From Cyanodermella asteris (lineage: Eukaryota > Ascomycota > Lecanoromycetes > Ostropales > Stictidaceae), in contig UYJD01000008.1 in the NCBI GenBank assembly GCA_900618795.1, positions 941,662 to 1,005,661 of the forward strand: DNA of 64,000 nucleotides, written 5' to 3'. A program made the position numbers and the translations under genes. Positions 43,864-56,200 of this stretch are shown piece after piece; position 1 is the stretch's first letter; each line of letters starts with the position of its first letter. Below the pieces are notes generated by a model that was not told where the DNA came from, ran no database searches, and was given only the letters and a program-made list of their open reading frames with translations.

Positions 43864-46050
43864 TTATGCTGCTGTCGGCGTCGCCCTGTCCGTTCCTCTC
43901 GCCAATTGTTCTTTTTTCAAGCCTCTCAAGAGCGCTTCGAGCTTTCTCCTCTCCTCTTGCTCCTCTCTCAATTTCTTCGTGTGCTCCGCTCTCTGGTCTC
44001 TCATCATCTTCTTGAACTCCGCCTTCAAAACACCAGCACTGGTGCCACCACCCCGTCCGGCCTCGGAGGGTGTAGCAGGCGTTCTGTTACCCCCTCCGCC
44101 GGCCGAGAGCAAGCCAATCTTCTCCTCGCTAAGCTGCACCTCCAATTTCTCAACTTGGTCACGAAGTCCATCGACCGTATTTTCGAGTTGCTCGCGCTCC
44201 TTCTCGTGTTCGAGCGTAGCCTTCGTCATGGCTTCGTAGTCGGCGATCGTCTCGCTGAGCTCTTTCTCCAGCGTCGCGACCCTAGCTGTGAGCGCGGGAT
44301 CGGCCGCGGCCTCAGCTTTGCGCTGGGCTCGCGAGCCATACGCGCCGTCCAGCTCGGCCTTGACCATGGTGAGCTCGGTCTGCAGGCGCACGACCTCGCC
44401 CTCGAGGTGCTGGGCGTTGCTTTCTGCTTTTGTTAGCTCGGCAGTTCTCGTGTCGAGGTTGTTCTTCAGAGCAGAAGCGTTGGCTTCGTGCACGGAAGCA
44501 GCATTTCTCGCATCGTTTAGCGCACTGGCGGCCTTACCGTGCTTCTGGAGGCTCTCTAGATGCACCTTTGCCTCCTGCTCAGTCACCTCGAGTTGATTAC
44601 GCAGGCTGCGGACTTCTTCGCTCATGTCCGCGATCCTCTTGTCCTTGACCTCGTCAGATGAGGCGTTGAGTTCGCGTTGTTGTTGAATCTGCCTCGTTAG
44701 TACCTCTTTTTGCTGTTGAAGAGACATGGTTTGCTTAGCGACTGCTTGAACTTTGGCGCTGAATCCTTGAAGACTGAAGATGCCGCTGCCGGGTCTGGGG
44801 CTTCCAGTCTCATCAGCGATAAGGAGGTTCCAAAGCTTCTGCAACTCTGTGTCCATGACTTCGTAGTCCTCTGATTTGTTGCCAGACTGGCTTACCGAAG
44901 CACCCATTTGGCTTACCAGGTGCTTCAGTTTGCCGACTCCCCCGGACATGTATGCGATCTGCTCATCCAGATCTGCATCACCGGGCGGCGCAGCGTAGGT
45001 GGGGCTCAACGAGCCATTGCTGTCACCGGTAACTGCCTCGTAAACCTGTCGGTTCACCGAATGCAGCTTCTCGATAGCTGCATCATCGCGCAATCGACGA
45101 TTCGATGTAGATTTCTGGAAGACGCTCATGCTGCGCTCCAATGAGCCCATTTGCTCGAGCAAGACATCCACAGCACTGCTGTTTGGATTATCCTGTAAAG
45201 ACCTGGCTGGTTGCGGAAGCTCAGCTTGGTGGTCGAACTTCGAAAGCATGTCTAACAACCCAGCGTTCATTCTCTCCAACCTAGACTCAACATCCTCGAT
45301 GATCTGCTGCTGCTTCTTGAACTCTCCTGACGGTGCCCCTCCTCCAATATCGATGATTCCGTCTTCGAAATCACCCTGGTACGGACGATAAAATCCGCTG
45401 TTCACGTCGAATGCCTCAAAGTCCTCGTCTGGAAGCGTACTTCCGACAGTAAGACTAGCAATGCTCATGTCCTTGGTGTATCCTCTGTGCGTCATTTGTA
45501 GCACGCCAGCCGTGTGCTCCAATAACCTCTTTTGCAGCTTCGTGTGATCCTTCTCCATGTTCCACAGCTCATGACCCAACTGTTCACATTTCCGCGCGCT
45601 CTCCGCCGCCTCCGAGCTGTCCTCGCCGTCGAGCTTGCCAATGCTGCCCGCAGCATCGCGCACCTTGGTCTCCATGGCCAGTCTTCGTTTCGTCGCTGCG
45701 ATCTTTGTCCCTAGAGTGTCGAGCTGTCGCTTCACTCCCTCTATTTCTTCCGGCGAGAGCACCTCGTACTCTGAAGAATCGTGCATAGCATTCTCCATGA
45801 GCAGATGCAAGCTGATCGGATCATCGACTGAGGTCCGAGCCGTTCCCGGGCGCTTGTTCAGGCCGCTCTGGCTCAGGGTCGCGTCGCGATTCCCAAAAGC
45901 ATTATTGTATGCGCTGACGAGAACATTGGAGGGTGGTTTGGCATTGGCCGTCGAGACGGACTCACGCGTGCCATTGGAAACTGCAGAAGAAGTACCAGAG
46001 CGGTCTCGAGCGGGTTTGGAGATGGATTTGCTGCGGAAGAACGATGCCAT
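43864..46050 (-). CDS. Uds1-domain coiled-coil protein (up-regulated during septation)
   Basis: Single-exon gene of 728 residues, ATG at 46050. The N-terminal third contains the Uds1 signature: ISLHLLMENAMHDSSEYEVL followed by SPEEIEGVKRQLDTLGTKIA. The middle and C-terminal parts are long coiled coils (for example EEVRSLRNQLEVTEQEAKVH and ATLEKELSETIADYEAM). The C-terminal end, LKKEQLARGTDR, follows a basic helix (MRDQRAEHTKKLREEQEERR). Proteins with this domain were found as septation-associated factors in Aspergillus nidulans and fission yeast. The likely role is at the septum or the microtubule-organising sites, as a scaffold. Confidence 0.85.
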   Translation of the reverse strand: MASFFRSKSISKPARDRSGTSSAVSNGTRESVSTANAKPPSNVLVSAYNNAFGNRDATLSQSGLNKRPGTARTSVDDPISLHLLMENAMHDSSEYEVLSPEEIEGVKRQLDTLGTKIAATKRRLAMETKVRDAAGSIGKLDGEDSSEAAESARKCEQLGHELWNMEKDHTKLQKRLLEHTAGVLQMTHRGYTKDMSIASLTVGSTLPDEDFEAFDVNSGFYRPYQGDFEDGIIDIGGGAPSGEFKKQQQIIEDVESRLERMNAGLLDMLSKFDHQAELPQPARSLQDNPNSSAVDVLLEQMGSLERSMSVFQKSTSNRRLRDDAAIEKLHSVNRQVYEAVTGDSNGSLSPTYAAPPGDADLDEQIAYMSGGVGKLKHLVSQMGASVSQSGNKSEDYEVMDTELQKLWNLLIADETGSPRPGSGIFSLQGFSAKVQAVAKQTMSLQQQKEVLTRQIQQQRELNASSDEVKDKRIADMSEEVRSLRNQLEVTEQEAKVHLESLQKHGKAASALNDARNAASVHEANASALKNNLDTRTAELTKAESNAQHLEGEVVRLQTELTMVKAELDGAYGSRAQRKAEAAADPALTARVATLEKELSETIADYEAMTKATLEHEKEREQLENTVDGLRDQVEKLEVQLSEEKIGLLSAGGGGNRTPATPSEAGRGGGTSAGVLKAEFKKMMRDQRAEHTKKLREEQEERRKLEALLRGLKKEQLARGTDRATPTAA

Positions 46051-46487
46051 TGTGAAGGAGAAAGCAACAAGCTATGCGAAAAAGACGAAGATAACAAGAA
46101 AAGACACACTGCGCACTTTACCAACGTGTAGCCGCAACGCAGTGTTGGATGCTGGAGAATGTAATTAGTTTGCTTGTCTCGGCGGCTCACGGAGTTGCTC
46201 TGCGATAGGGGCTGGTGATGGCGGCCGACGAGCTGCAAGGACGCTCAGGCATGTTACACCACCGACATCAGCCTATAGGAACTCGGGAACCCCTGTCAGC
46301 TCCACAGCCTGTGGCGCGACCTGTACCATACGTGAGCTAATGTTTCGAAACGATACTGTATGTCTGGACTGTTTTCTTTTAAGGTTGATTGCGTCTACGA
46401 CAATCGGCATTATCTCACGCCTTCAATGACAGTAAAGCCATTATTGCCAAATATCTAACTCAAGCATACATCTACAGTGGCCTCTGG
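46051..46487. other. Intergenic, 0.4 kb
   Basis: Lies between the start of the Uds1 gene and the end of rer2, both on the minus strand, so it should hold the Uds1 promoter and the rer2 3' UTR. No gene was seen. Confidence 0.4.
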
Positions 46488-47627
46488 TCATGCGACCTTT
46501 GTCCGGTTGTGTTTTGAGCCAGCTGTGATCGGCCGCGAGTCCTTTCTCCTCTTCCACTGCCACTCCACAAGGATTGGCAGGAAGGTCCACAGGTCAAACT
46601 CGGGCCACATGGTTTTTGTAAAGACAAGCTCCGCGTCCTCATGCCCCTGCCACATCATATAATCGCTCAATCGCTCCACGCCCGACGTTCTGATCAACAA
46701 GTCCAAAGGCGGCAAGCCTGCGAAGAATGTATGCGCCTCAATAGTCTCGGTCGATATACTCTCCGGATCTCTAAAGCCTCGCTTCGGCTTGGTGGGTTGG
46801 TCTTCAGGGAATATTGATTCTGGAGGCGTGGAGGGATGGAGAGTAGATGTGGTAGAAACGGCAGAGTCGTCAGTGTCTGAGGTGGCGTCCAAAGGTGGTG
46901 ATTGTGCTTGTAGATGAGCATCTGCTTCCACGCTCATTTTCCTTGAGCGGATGCTTTGCTTGATATGTGTCTCAGAGAACCCTCGCTCCTTCCCCTGCGC
47001 CGGCTCCGAGTACTGCTCGACCACACTCCTGATTGCCGTTGTGATCTCGTCTCGAGAGGTGTAGGGAAAGCATACGTTCAAGACCGCCTCGCCATTGTTC
47101 TTGGTCACCTCCTCCACCCGTTCAATCACCTCAATGACATCCGGTTTCAACATGGCGCGGTTGCCCACGACTCTTATTCGTGCGCCATATCGTTGTAGAA
47201 GTTCGCCGTGTTGTGCCAGTTGCGTGAGCTTGAGCTTCGCCAATGTCATAAGAGCATCCACCTCATGTTTCGACCGCGAGAAATTTTCGATACTGAAAGC
47301 GTAGATGGAGACGGCCTTGATGCCGGACTTGTAGCAGACCTCGAGAATCTGTTCGAGCGGTCAGCACATGTATCGTCACGGCGTGGTAGAGCGCAACGCG
47401 CGTACCCTCGCCAATGCCTCGAAACCCAAGTTGTGCCCTTCGACCGTCTCGATTTTCTGGCTCCTGGCAAAGCGCCTGTTGCCATCCATTACGAAGGCAA
47501 CATGCTGAGGGATGGGTCCCTGCCTCAACGCGCCGATCAGAAGCTCTCGGAGGTGTCTCAGGCAGAACTCGACGGGTGGAGACTGCAGCAGCCATTTGCG
47601 CGTGGTAGAATGATGGAGAGACGCCAT
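46488..47627 (-). CDS. rer2: Cis-prenyltransferase Rer2 (dehydrodolichyl diphosphate synthase)
   Basis: Makes the long-chain polyprenyl diphosphate that becomes dolichol, the lipid carrier for N-glycosylation and GPI anchors, at the ER. Exon 1 is 47406-47627 and exon 2 is 46488-47348, with a 57-base intron (GTACGC to ACAG). The product has 360 residues. The catalytic P-loop-like motif HVAFVMDGNRRFA is near residues 42-54. Then come EGHNLGFEAL, VSIYAFSIENFSR, and DLLIRTSGVERLSDYMMWQ with the conserved Arg pair. The protein has a Ser/Thr-rich insertion of about 90 residues (DATSDTDDSAVSTTSTLHPS) between VCFPYTSRDEI and IEAHTFFAGLPP, so it is longer than a typical bacterial homolog. Confidence 0.94.
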
Positions 47628-48569
47628 TGGGAGATAATTAACGAGGGACAAGAAACAAAGAAAGGAATGAGGGCGGTCTGAAGCTAGGAACTGACTTGCA
47701 TCGTGGTGCCTAGCTGAGGACGACGCCAGCCAAGCACGGTCCTGCTGGACTTATCTGAGACGTTTGGAAATTTATTACGCGGCTAGCCGTGGCGCAGGCG
47801 CGCTGAACTTGGTACTACTTACTGTACTTGGCTCCTTTCCCTCCCTTTCTCTATTGAACAGCTGCGGTCGAGAGCACATTTCTCATGAAAGCTACCTGAG
47901 ATTCCGGCAGGAATATAGCCATTCGATGTCGATGACGGTAGTTCAGACTTGTTACAGAGAATGCATCGACACAAGATGCATTCCTGCGGCATGACCGTCG
48001 CCGTGACCTGGCCAAGTCAACTTTCACTGACCTCGAAAGGCGTGACTCAGTTCTTGAGCTGACACAGCACAGAGGCCTCTTGCTATGCGCTCAACCCTTT
48101 TCATGATCGTACGATGGGATTCATCCTATGCATCAGATTCGCGACACATCATTTGCATACGCGCTAGTGTGCAGCCCGAGTCAGACGCTTTCTACGTGGA
48201 CACATGAGCGACTCGAGAATATACTCTATAGTCCAGACGCGAAAAAGTTGACAAGTCCTTCCTTTGTTGCCATCCGATGCTGGGTCGCAGTCCAGCTGTT
48301 GGACTTGAGACTCAAATGATTTCAAATCTCTTCCCTTTGCTACAACCTTGATTCGAAGATCTTTTGTCCTTTGCTGACACACTGATTGTGCTTCACTTTC
48401 TCTGCCGCTATAAATCCCCGAACCACCGTGTCTCCTATCCCTTGTGATACCATCTCAGACAGCAGGAACACCAAGTCATCATTCTGCTCTCCAGGTCGCT
48501 CAACGATCCGCTGGCGGATCTTCTGGCCACTCCCGCAGCTTGAGAGAAACAACAGCCCTCCCTTTTATT
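47628..48569. other. Intergenic, 0.9 kb, shared promoter region
   Basis: Between divergent rer2 and a disordered-protein gene. No coding signal; a TATA-like box lies at 48409-48415. Confidence 0.4.
48409..48415 (+). promoter_or_regulatory. TATA-like box, disordered-protein gene
   Basis: TATAAAT lies 161 bases upstream of the ATG at 48570 on the same strand. Confidence 0.35.
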
Positions 48570-49486
48570 ATGTCCAATACCATCGACAGCAATCACACCG
48601 TTCTTCACAGTGATTGCCGCGAATGCATCGCCTTTGCCATTCGGTCCAGCACCAGTTTGCATACCTTGCGTGATGGAACCGAGGACTTTGCCAGCTCTAC
48701 ACGTTCTAATAGCCCGAGCATACCATGGCCAGACTTTTATGGCAGTGGGCCAGAGGCTAGGTTTCAGATTCCACCACGTGCTTCATCTTTGAAAAAGGAG
48801 AATATGTTGGGATTGGGATCTCCGCCCAAGCCGGCGAAGATTCAGACCACTTTTACTGAAAGGAAGCCTAGCAACCCGAGATCCAGCACCCAACTTCCGG
48901 CTTCCACTCAACACATGAAAAGGAAGAAAGAAGCCGAAGTCTTGGCACAAGATTGTCAGTCCGTCACACAACCAAATGTCTCTGAATCGTCTGCCATCAA
49001 AGGTGCCACGGACGCCGCATCCTCAAACCGGGCCGAACTCAAAAACTCGCCCACCAATGAGATGAACGACACGGTAAAGAAGACCACATACAGCATCATA
49101 CAGAACAGCTCCACGTGGCTGGCCGGTCAAGACGACAATACGAGCTACGAGGGCTGCGGACCTGCATCTGCAAAGTCGATCGACACTATGCAATCCTATC
49201 AAACCGCGGAATCTTCACATGCGGTATCGCCCCTTCAGACACCCTCCGCTCACAGGGGTGAGCCCAGCATAGCCGCCAAGGACAATCTCACGGGAAGTTC
49301 AGCCCCTCCGGAAAACGATCCTCTGCCCGAACGCCTTACCGTCCAGCACAGCGCCACCGAGCCACTGCCCCTCGGCCCAAAAAGACTCATCCGACCACCC
49401 CTCAAGCTCTCCTTCCATCCCGAAACCCTGACTCCAGCAAACAAATCTTACCCAACTACGCCATTTCCTCGCCCGTCACCATTCGA

Positions 49487-49517
<31 letters not shown>

Positions 49518-49904
49518 GACATCACGTCTCCCTCCTCACCCTCCGACCCCCGCGCCGCGATACCCCCGAACCGCCTGTTTGCGCTGGTCCACGTATTCAC
49601 CGAGCCCGTCCTCCCCCTCCCGTCCCAAACCCACCTCCCACGGGTTCATAAGCCGAAGCGGCCCGGTCTCGGGGGAAAAAGGCCCAGCCAGCGCAGTTTC
49701 TTCTTCCGAAAGGGGCTGAGCTATCCCATCGTGCTGTTTGCGAGGTTCCGGACCAGGAACCGGGGCAAGGAGGGAGGGGGGTTCGAGAGGCAGGAGGCGG
49801 GAACGTGGCGGGAAAGTGGCGGGGTGATGCTCGCGGAGATGCGCGGAAATGTGCGGTGGCGGCCTGACGATTTGGCAGGAGACACGGTGGGTCTGTTGAT
49901 ATAA
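48570..49904 (+). CDS. Disordered hypothetical protein with poly-Thr tract
   Basis: No recognised family. A single open frame from the ATG at 48570 gives 444 residues. The frame stays open further upstream, but this is the first ATG that fits the TATA-like box. Most of the protein is low-complexity, rich in Ser, Thr, Pro and Asn. A run of about ten threonines is coded by an ACA repeat (49487-49517). The C-terminal 100 residues differ: they are basic and contain NRLFALVHVFTEPVLPL and RSFFFRKGLSYPIVLFARFR, which could be a small folded or membrane-associated part. No signal peptide is visible. The length of the repeat may vary between strains. Confidence 0.65.
49487..49517 (+). repeat. Coding ACA trinucleotide microsatellite
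   Basis: About ten ACA/ACG units in frame, interrupted once by a CGA phase (ACAACGACA), coding a threonine run in the disordered protein. Confidence 0.8.
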
Positions 49905-50366
49905 GTAGGTAAGTAGTCTGGCGTTTCGCCACTGGGCCATATGTGGAAAGGGACTTTCTTTGTTGCGATATGGGGGCGACGTCGTTGACGATGGCGCTTG
50001 GGTGTCGGGAGAATTCAGTCCGCAGGACTGATAATGCTTTTCCTATGTTCGGTTTCCTGACGGTCATTTTTGGATCAAGTACTAGGGTTTCTATATTTGT
50101 TACGATTCCATGATAGACGTTACCAACTCAAGGCGCACGCTTAAATGAATTCTTTCTTTACAGTTTCTTATCACATCTGGAGTATCGTTTGAGAAAGACA
50201 GCAAAAAGTCTCGTTCAACTCGAATCCGAACTTTGATGCATACAAGGGTATACGTCGTAAGAATGGACAGCACGGTGCCTCTGGATACCAAAAAAAGATA
50301 GCAAACCAGCTCGCCCCCTGGACAACAATTGCTTCTACATACACTTCATGTTCTGACAGCCAAACC
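49905..50366. other. Convergent intergenic, 0.46 kb
   Basis: 3' ends of the disordered-protein gene and epsin face each other. No gene recognised. Confidence 0.4.
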
Positions 50367-52188
50367 TCAAATATCGATCAAGCTTCCTCCACCAGGCTGC
50401 TGTTGTCTTTGTCCAAAGGGGTTGTTTCCACCTCCGAATGGCTGGCTTTGGCCCGGAGCGTTGAAGTGCTGCGGGACACCAGTTGCTTGACTCTGCATCA
50501 TAAATGGGTTGTTTCCTGTCTTTTCCGTACGCAGTCGGTCCAGATTCTGACCAGCAGAGTTGACGAAGGCACCTGGGGCGGTGTGCTGAGCTGGGATACG
50601 CAAGTCTCCAGTGTTGCCGAAGGTGTCCATACCGTCTCCAGAAGCCAGCATTGCGTTGAGGCGAGCACGATGCGGGTCGAGTCCCGTTCGCTGCTGAGCG
50701 CCGTACGCCTGTGTGGGTTGAGGCTGAAGTGTTTGCTGCTGCTGTTGGTACTGTGGCTGGGGATTCTGGTTGGTGAAGTTCTGGATCGGATTGGCCGTAC
50801 GTTGTTCTGCGATGGTGTTCAAACTGGGCTGGCTGCGGTTCGGCTGCGGCTGTGGTTGGTTGCGTCCAAACGAAGAACCGAAAGGGTTGTTGGATCCAGT
50901 CGGCATCGGCTTAAGCGGCTCGTTCTGGAGTTGTTGTTGCTGGCCAAAGCCGAACGGGTTGTTGCTCCCCGCTGCGGTGGGTGAGCCGACTTCGTTCTGC
51001 TGAAACTGGTTGAAATCGTTCTGCTGCGTCTGGTACGGGTTCGTATTGAATGCGGTTTGCTGGGGCTGTAGGGTCTGCTGCTGTTGCAGGAAATTCTGCT
51101 GGCCGAACTGGTCGTATCCAGTCTGCTGCGGTTGGCCGAAGCCTTGCTGAAAGCCCGTTGCTTGAGGTTGAAATCCTGTGGGCTGCGAATACATATTGTT
51201 AAGGTATCCTGTGTTCTGGACTTGTTGCTGTTGCTGCTGCTGAGCATCGATTGGGTTTCCGTACCAATCGACAGCACCTTGCTGCTGGTAGCCTTGATTG
51301 TAGCCTGTGAATTGCGGTTGGGTCTGAGATGGGCCATCGTCGAATAACGAGTTCGCGTTGGATTGCTCAAGCTCCCTCTTCCTGAGCTCTTCTTCCTCTT
51401 TGCTGAGCTTGATAGCTTTGGCGAGATCATCATCGGTTGCACCGCCACCACCCTGACTCCTCCGCTTTGCGTCCTCTTCTGCTTGATTCTTGCTCGCTTC
51501 GAGGGCAAGCTTATATTCCAGGTCATTTTCGTCCTGATCGCCATCACTACGACGACGTCGCTGGGCCTGCCGCCTCCTGGCATTATCGGGATCGCTGCCC
51601 ATACCGACACCAATGTCATCGAGTCCGGTGACCCGCGACTTCCAGCTCTTACGGTCGCGGCGCTCGGAGCGAAGTCGATCATCGTCATTGATCAAGGCCG
51701 TCAGTTCTTTGGCTGCAACACGTACGTTCTGGCCGACGTCGCGCTCCTCGTCGTCGACGTATACAAACTCTCGAAGTGTCTTGATAATGTAGACGTTTTT
51801 CTTGGACCAGGTGATGACCAGCTCGGAACCTTCGTGCAGAATATAGTCCAGTACCTTCAGTGACTTCAAAACGTGTCGCCAATTCTTCCCCTTGTCATTT
51901 AATCTCTTGTCAAGCATGTCCATGATTTCGTAGAAGTCCGTCGAGCTTGGAGCTGTCAGCAGTGGTTGCCTGATACCGAAGCTGAACTCACCCATTGTAA
52001 GTCATTTGAGCAATCTCGCTCATTTGCGTTCCCGACGGTCCCCAGGCGTCATTACTGGTCGCTGGAGGAAGAGGTCAGCTCAAGGAAGGAAGCCAACTTT
52101 GCGCAGACATCTTACCATCGCGAACCTTGACTTGGACCGACGAATAGCCCTTTGTGACGTTCTTGACACTTCTTACCACTCTCGACAT
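50367..52188 (-). CDS. ent1: Epsin (ENTH domain endocytic adaptor)
   Basis: Epsin binds PtdIns(4,5)P2, ubiquitinated cargo, EH-domain proteins and clathrin during endocytosis. Three exons are 52116-52188, 51992-52061 and 50367-51945, with introns of 54 and 46 bases. The third exon must begin after the acceptor CCAAG, since only this gives the family sequence TYNGSTDFYEIMDMLDKRL. The product has 573 residues. The N-terminal ENTH domain begins MSRVVRSVKNVTKGYSSVQV and contains NWRHVLKSLKVLDYILHEG and IIKTLREF. Two ubiquitin-interacting motifs follow (DLEYKLALEASKNQ and DDDLAKAIKLSKEEEE). A long Gln-rich linker coded by CAG/CAA repeats leads to four NPF motifs (SNNPFGF, SNNPFGS, GNNPFMM, GNNPFGQ). 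The C-terminal LIDI is a clathrin-box variant. Confidence 0.95.
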
Positions 52189-53239
52189 GGCGGATAGATT
52201 CGACAAGGTTGCTGACTAGAGGAAAGAAGACACGGGTGATCCCTGCGGCAATTGCGCAAGCGTGTTGGCGATGGATGAAGCTCTGCGGATTACCGGGGGG
52301 GCTAGTCGCGAGCGAGAAAGCCGCGCTTTACGGGGCTGATCACGTCGCTGCCTGTGATTCAGCGTGTGAGATAGAAAGGCTAGGCGGTGTGCGGCGACAA
52401 GGGATCGTTATGTGGACCGGAGTGAGGGATTTGTGAGGGTAGAGGAAATGGGGTGGTGAGAGAGAGAGCAGAGTGAAGAGGGCAGATTGATGGAGTGCCG
52501 GCGGGAGCGCCCAAAGTCAAGCAAGCTAAGGTGACGTTTTGCCCAGCCAAGCAAAGCGTGCGTGCGCCTCCACTGCAGACGACGACGCCGAACTCAAAAA
52601 GGCCGTTTTCATTATCCACTCTCACAGGCGATAGCGACCAGGCCTACGTGCAAGGCCATCAGCCACGCGACGGCCTGCGACATGTGAATTGCTCTGCTCC
52701 ATGGCGGCTGTCGGAGATAGCAAAACGAAGCTAGACTACGGAACCTTCTCTACGCCACGCCTCACGCTGCTTATCCTGCTATCAAGCTATACTTCCCACC
52801 TCTAGTGCTCCTTCTTACTGTCTCTTCTCGTCTCTGAACCTTTCAGCCATTCGTTTTGTTTGACTCACATCGCCATTCGGACAATCCCTTCCCGCTCCTG
52901 CGCATCGCATACTTCTCGCACCGTGGTCCAGGACATCCTTCTTCCCTGCGGTAGCCCGCATTTCGTGCGACCACGTCCAACACGTTTTCGCTGCCCACGT
53001 TCATTACACCTCTAGCTGTCGCCTGCCAGGGCGCTTCTCGGCTCCGTGCAACAAGGAAGAGCTTGGTTTCACACATGACGAACGTGCAAGAGCTACTGGG
53101 GCTCGTCTTGGGGTTTCCGTCCGGTGGTCTTTCGGAGCCGAAGACATGGTTGAGATTCGACACTGAACAGTAAATTCTGCGTTCGTACGCAAATTATACC
53201 AGCGCTTCAGCGTGAGAGGACTTCCCACTACATCACACT
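52189..53239. other. Intergenic, 1.05 kb, shared promoter region
   Basis: Between divergent epsin and the large acidic-protein gene. Pyrimidine-rich in its right half, as in fungal leaders. No gene was recognised. Confidence 0.4.
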
Positions 53240-56200
53240 ATGTTTTCGAAATTCAGAACTGGGGTCAAGAAGGCGGGCAATCGCCACAATCGAACGGCGC
53301 CCCAGGACGACGAACCACCAAGACCTGCTACGCAACGAGGCCACTCGAAGGTAACGGGTCTACACAACAACAGATCCGCCGATGTCCTATCAACTGTAGG
53401 AGGACAAGGCGCTATATCCTCTGAACCACCGATTCTGCCGCGAATTCCTCGAGTCGCATCGAAAACGTCTCAACACGAAGCAACAAGCCCCACGAGTCCG
53501 ATCCAACCGACCATCCGTACGGTTGATACTCAGAAGACTTTGATTGAAGAGACGTCGCCCCAGTCGGAAGGATCCGTTGACTTGGTGGATCAGGATGCAC
53601 TCCATCCTGTTCGTTCTATCGACCAAGCGAAGGCGAGCTTACAGGCCGATAAAAGCCGCATGGACGCAACGCTGATGCCACCGCCCCCACGCCCCAACAT
53701 AATATTCCCAGGCCTACAACAGCGATCACAGACGGATCTTGGGCAACGTCCTGCTTCTGCTCGGACAACATCAACCCAGAGCTCCATCAGTCACGAATTT
53801 CCTGCCCATCAACGCATTCCCGAGCCAGAAGATTACGTGACACCACCTCAGGCTATACAGCTTGGCCAACAGCCTCCGCCCAAACCGAGGTCTCGTCTTA
53901 CCAAACTTAATCCTCTTTCCTATTTGAGTCGCAAGAAAAGTTCGCAGTCACCGATCGAAGAATTAGACGAAAGCGCCATCGCCAAACGAGCTTCGTTCAC
54001 TCCTACGAAACCTTTGTCGGAAGATTTCGATCCGCGCATCAAAGGCAAGCTCGTACACGACTTCAGTTCTCCAAGACCATCCCATTTTGTATCTGTGCAG
54101 AATCTGAGATCGGCAGCGGCAGATGGCGCTATCCAGCTCCCACCCTCCGGTATATACGACAGCAGGAGAGGCTCGGATAGTAATCTCCCAAAGCGGCCAC
54201 TGGGTGATCCATCTCCAGAACGACGCCATGTCCCCGTCTTCAAGGAAGATTTTAGCACGAGCGCTGAAGGCTGGCGCTTGAATCCTGAAGACAGGCGAAA
54301 TCAGACTTCAAGCGACATAGTAGACAAGGTTGCCGCTCTTGAAGAGGCTACCAAGACTGAGAAGCGCAAGTCAGCGCTGCCAGCTTTCGCAGTACACATG
54401 CCAGAGGACATTCCATCTCCAGACGAGCAGTTCACCACCCCTCAGTCCTCGAAGACTACCCCACATATGCCATCGAATTTGGAAGCTTCAATGACACCTA
54501 ATTCCATTCAGCAAACGCCCGATAGCTTGAAGCCGCCCAAGCACACTCCACGTCAAGAAGCTTTCACGCCGTCGCCCCAAGGCTCGCCACTAGCTGAGCG
54601 CTGTCGTGCTACATCTCCGGATACTCCACATACTTTCTCAAGTTTGCCGAAACATCTTCGATCCAAGACAGCGTCAATCAGGAGTCAGGCCTCGCGGTTC
54701 AGTTTTGACATGGCACCCGGTGGATCCGCTGCTCAAGAGAAGATACTGGAAGAACGACATCGTCAACGCGCAGCAAAACGAGCTCGTGCGACATCTCTGA
54801 CATCTATTTCAATCAATGAGGAAGATGGATTCGATGAAGACGACATCGACTTTGATGGAGATATGGAAGAAGACATTCCTAGTATGAATGATGACGACTA
54901 CGACTTTGGAGGAAGGGGTGGCGTTGCCAATATGACTCTCGATGCCTCTGACAACAATGGCTTCGATGATGATATGCCAGCGATGGACAGCGACGATGAC
55001 GAGGACGATTTCGAGACTGGTGGTATTAGTGGTGCTGGTCTTGGAAATATGACGTCGGATGATTTCCGGTCTAACGGGACCTCGCATATCGACATTCAAC
55101 CCGTAGCTGTCGATGGCAAGCCTCGGGGTCTGGGATTGATAACCACTGAGGTACCCCAGGACACCTCTGCCACGACAGAATCGGCCAGCACTCTGTATCC
55201 GGCATCTGCAAATGATCCACAAACCATCAGCGCTCTCCAAAGCAGAGTGGAACAGAATATCAACGAACTAAGTAACGATAACTTCTACTATGATGACGGA
55301 GAATTTGAGGCTGAGCTCGGCCTGTCCGATCAAGAAGGCGACCTCGATGATATTGACGAATCCATGCTGGACCAAAACTTTCAACGTGGTAAGCGCATCG
55401 ATGGCTTGAAGCCTCTCCCGGCCGGACATGCTGAAATAGTCGATTCATCGCGGCCTTCAACGCGCCCTGATTCTATGGATAGCGAAGCACTAGCCGAGAA
55501 GCGACGATCAGAAATGACAGATGACACAAGCAGGACCTCGGTACAATTCCAGCACGCCCGAAGATCATCTGCGTATGGCCAGCACAATGAATTCGATGCC
55601 GCAGCTGGACTCACGCAGGAAAATCTTTCGGCGTATCACAACGCCCTTGCTTTCGCTGCCAACCAGGCAGCAAAGCAAGGTCGTTTTGAGAGAGAAGGTA
55701 GCACCGATACCAAAGGTTCTTCGAAATCTCCTCTAGAGCCATCACGGCAGCGAAATGTAAGCTTCGATGATCCAGGACCTGTGTTTGACCAGGGACTGTC
55801 CCTCGACGCGATGCTGGCGCCCGACGATGATGAGGACGACTTCAACTTTGACGACTCGTTGGATGACGATGCGATCATTGATGTCGCAAACGCTGAAGCA
55901 CTTGAAAATGACGACGATGGCTTCTACGGTCAGGAATTTGGATTCTACGCTTCCTCATACGGGTCTGGCGAGGCTCAAGCCTTTCACGGTGGCTACTTTG
56001 GTCCCGCAGGTCTCAATCAAGTGAAACGAAGCCATAGCGGCAGAGAGGCCTTCCAGGAACCTAGTTTGACTCCCATCACAGAACGGAGCGAATGGAGTAA
56101 TAGGAATTCTATGATCAGCCTCGCCATGCATGGTTCTGGAATTGCTCCTGCTAATGTTGGTAGTCCTAGTGCCATGCAACTACCTACCCCTGGCCTGGCT

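Noticed and set aside
50819-51688. Second minus-strand frame of 289 codons inside epsin
   Set aside because: Alternative frame of the Gln-rich repeat region; long only because CAG/CAA repeats rarely give stops.
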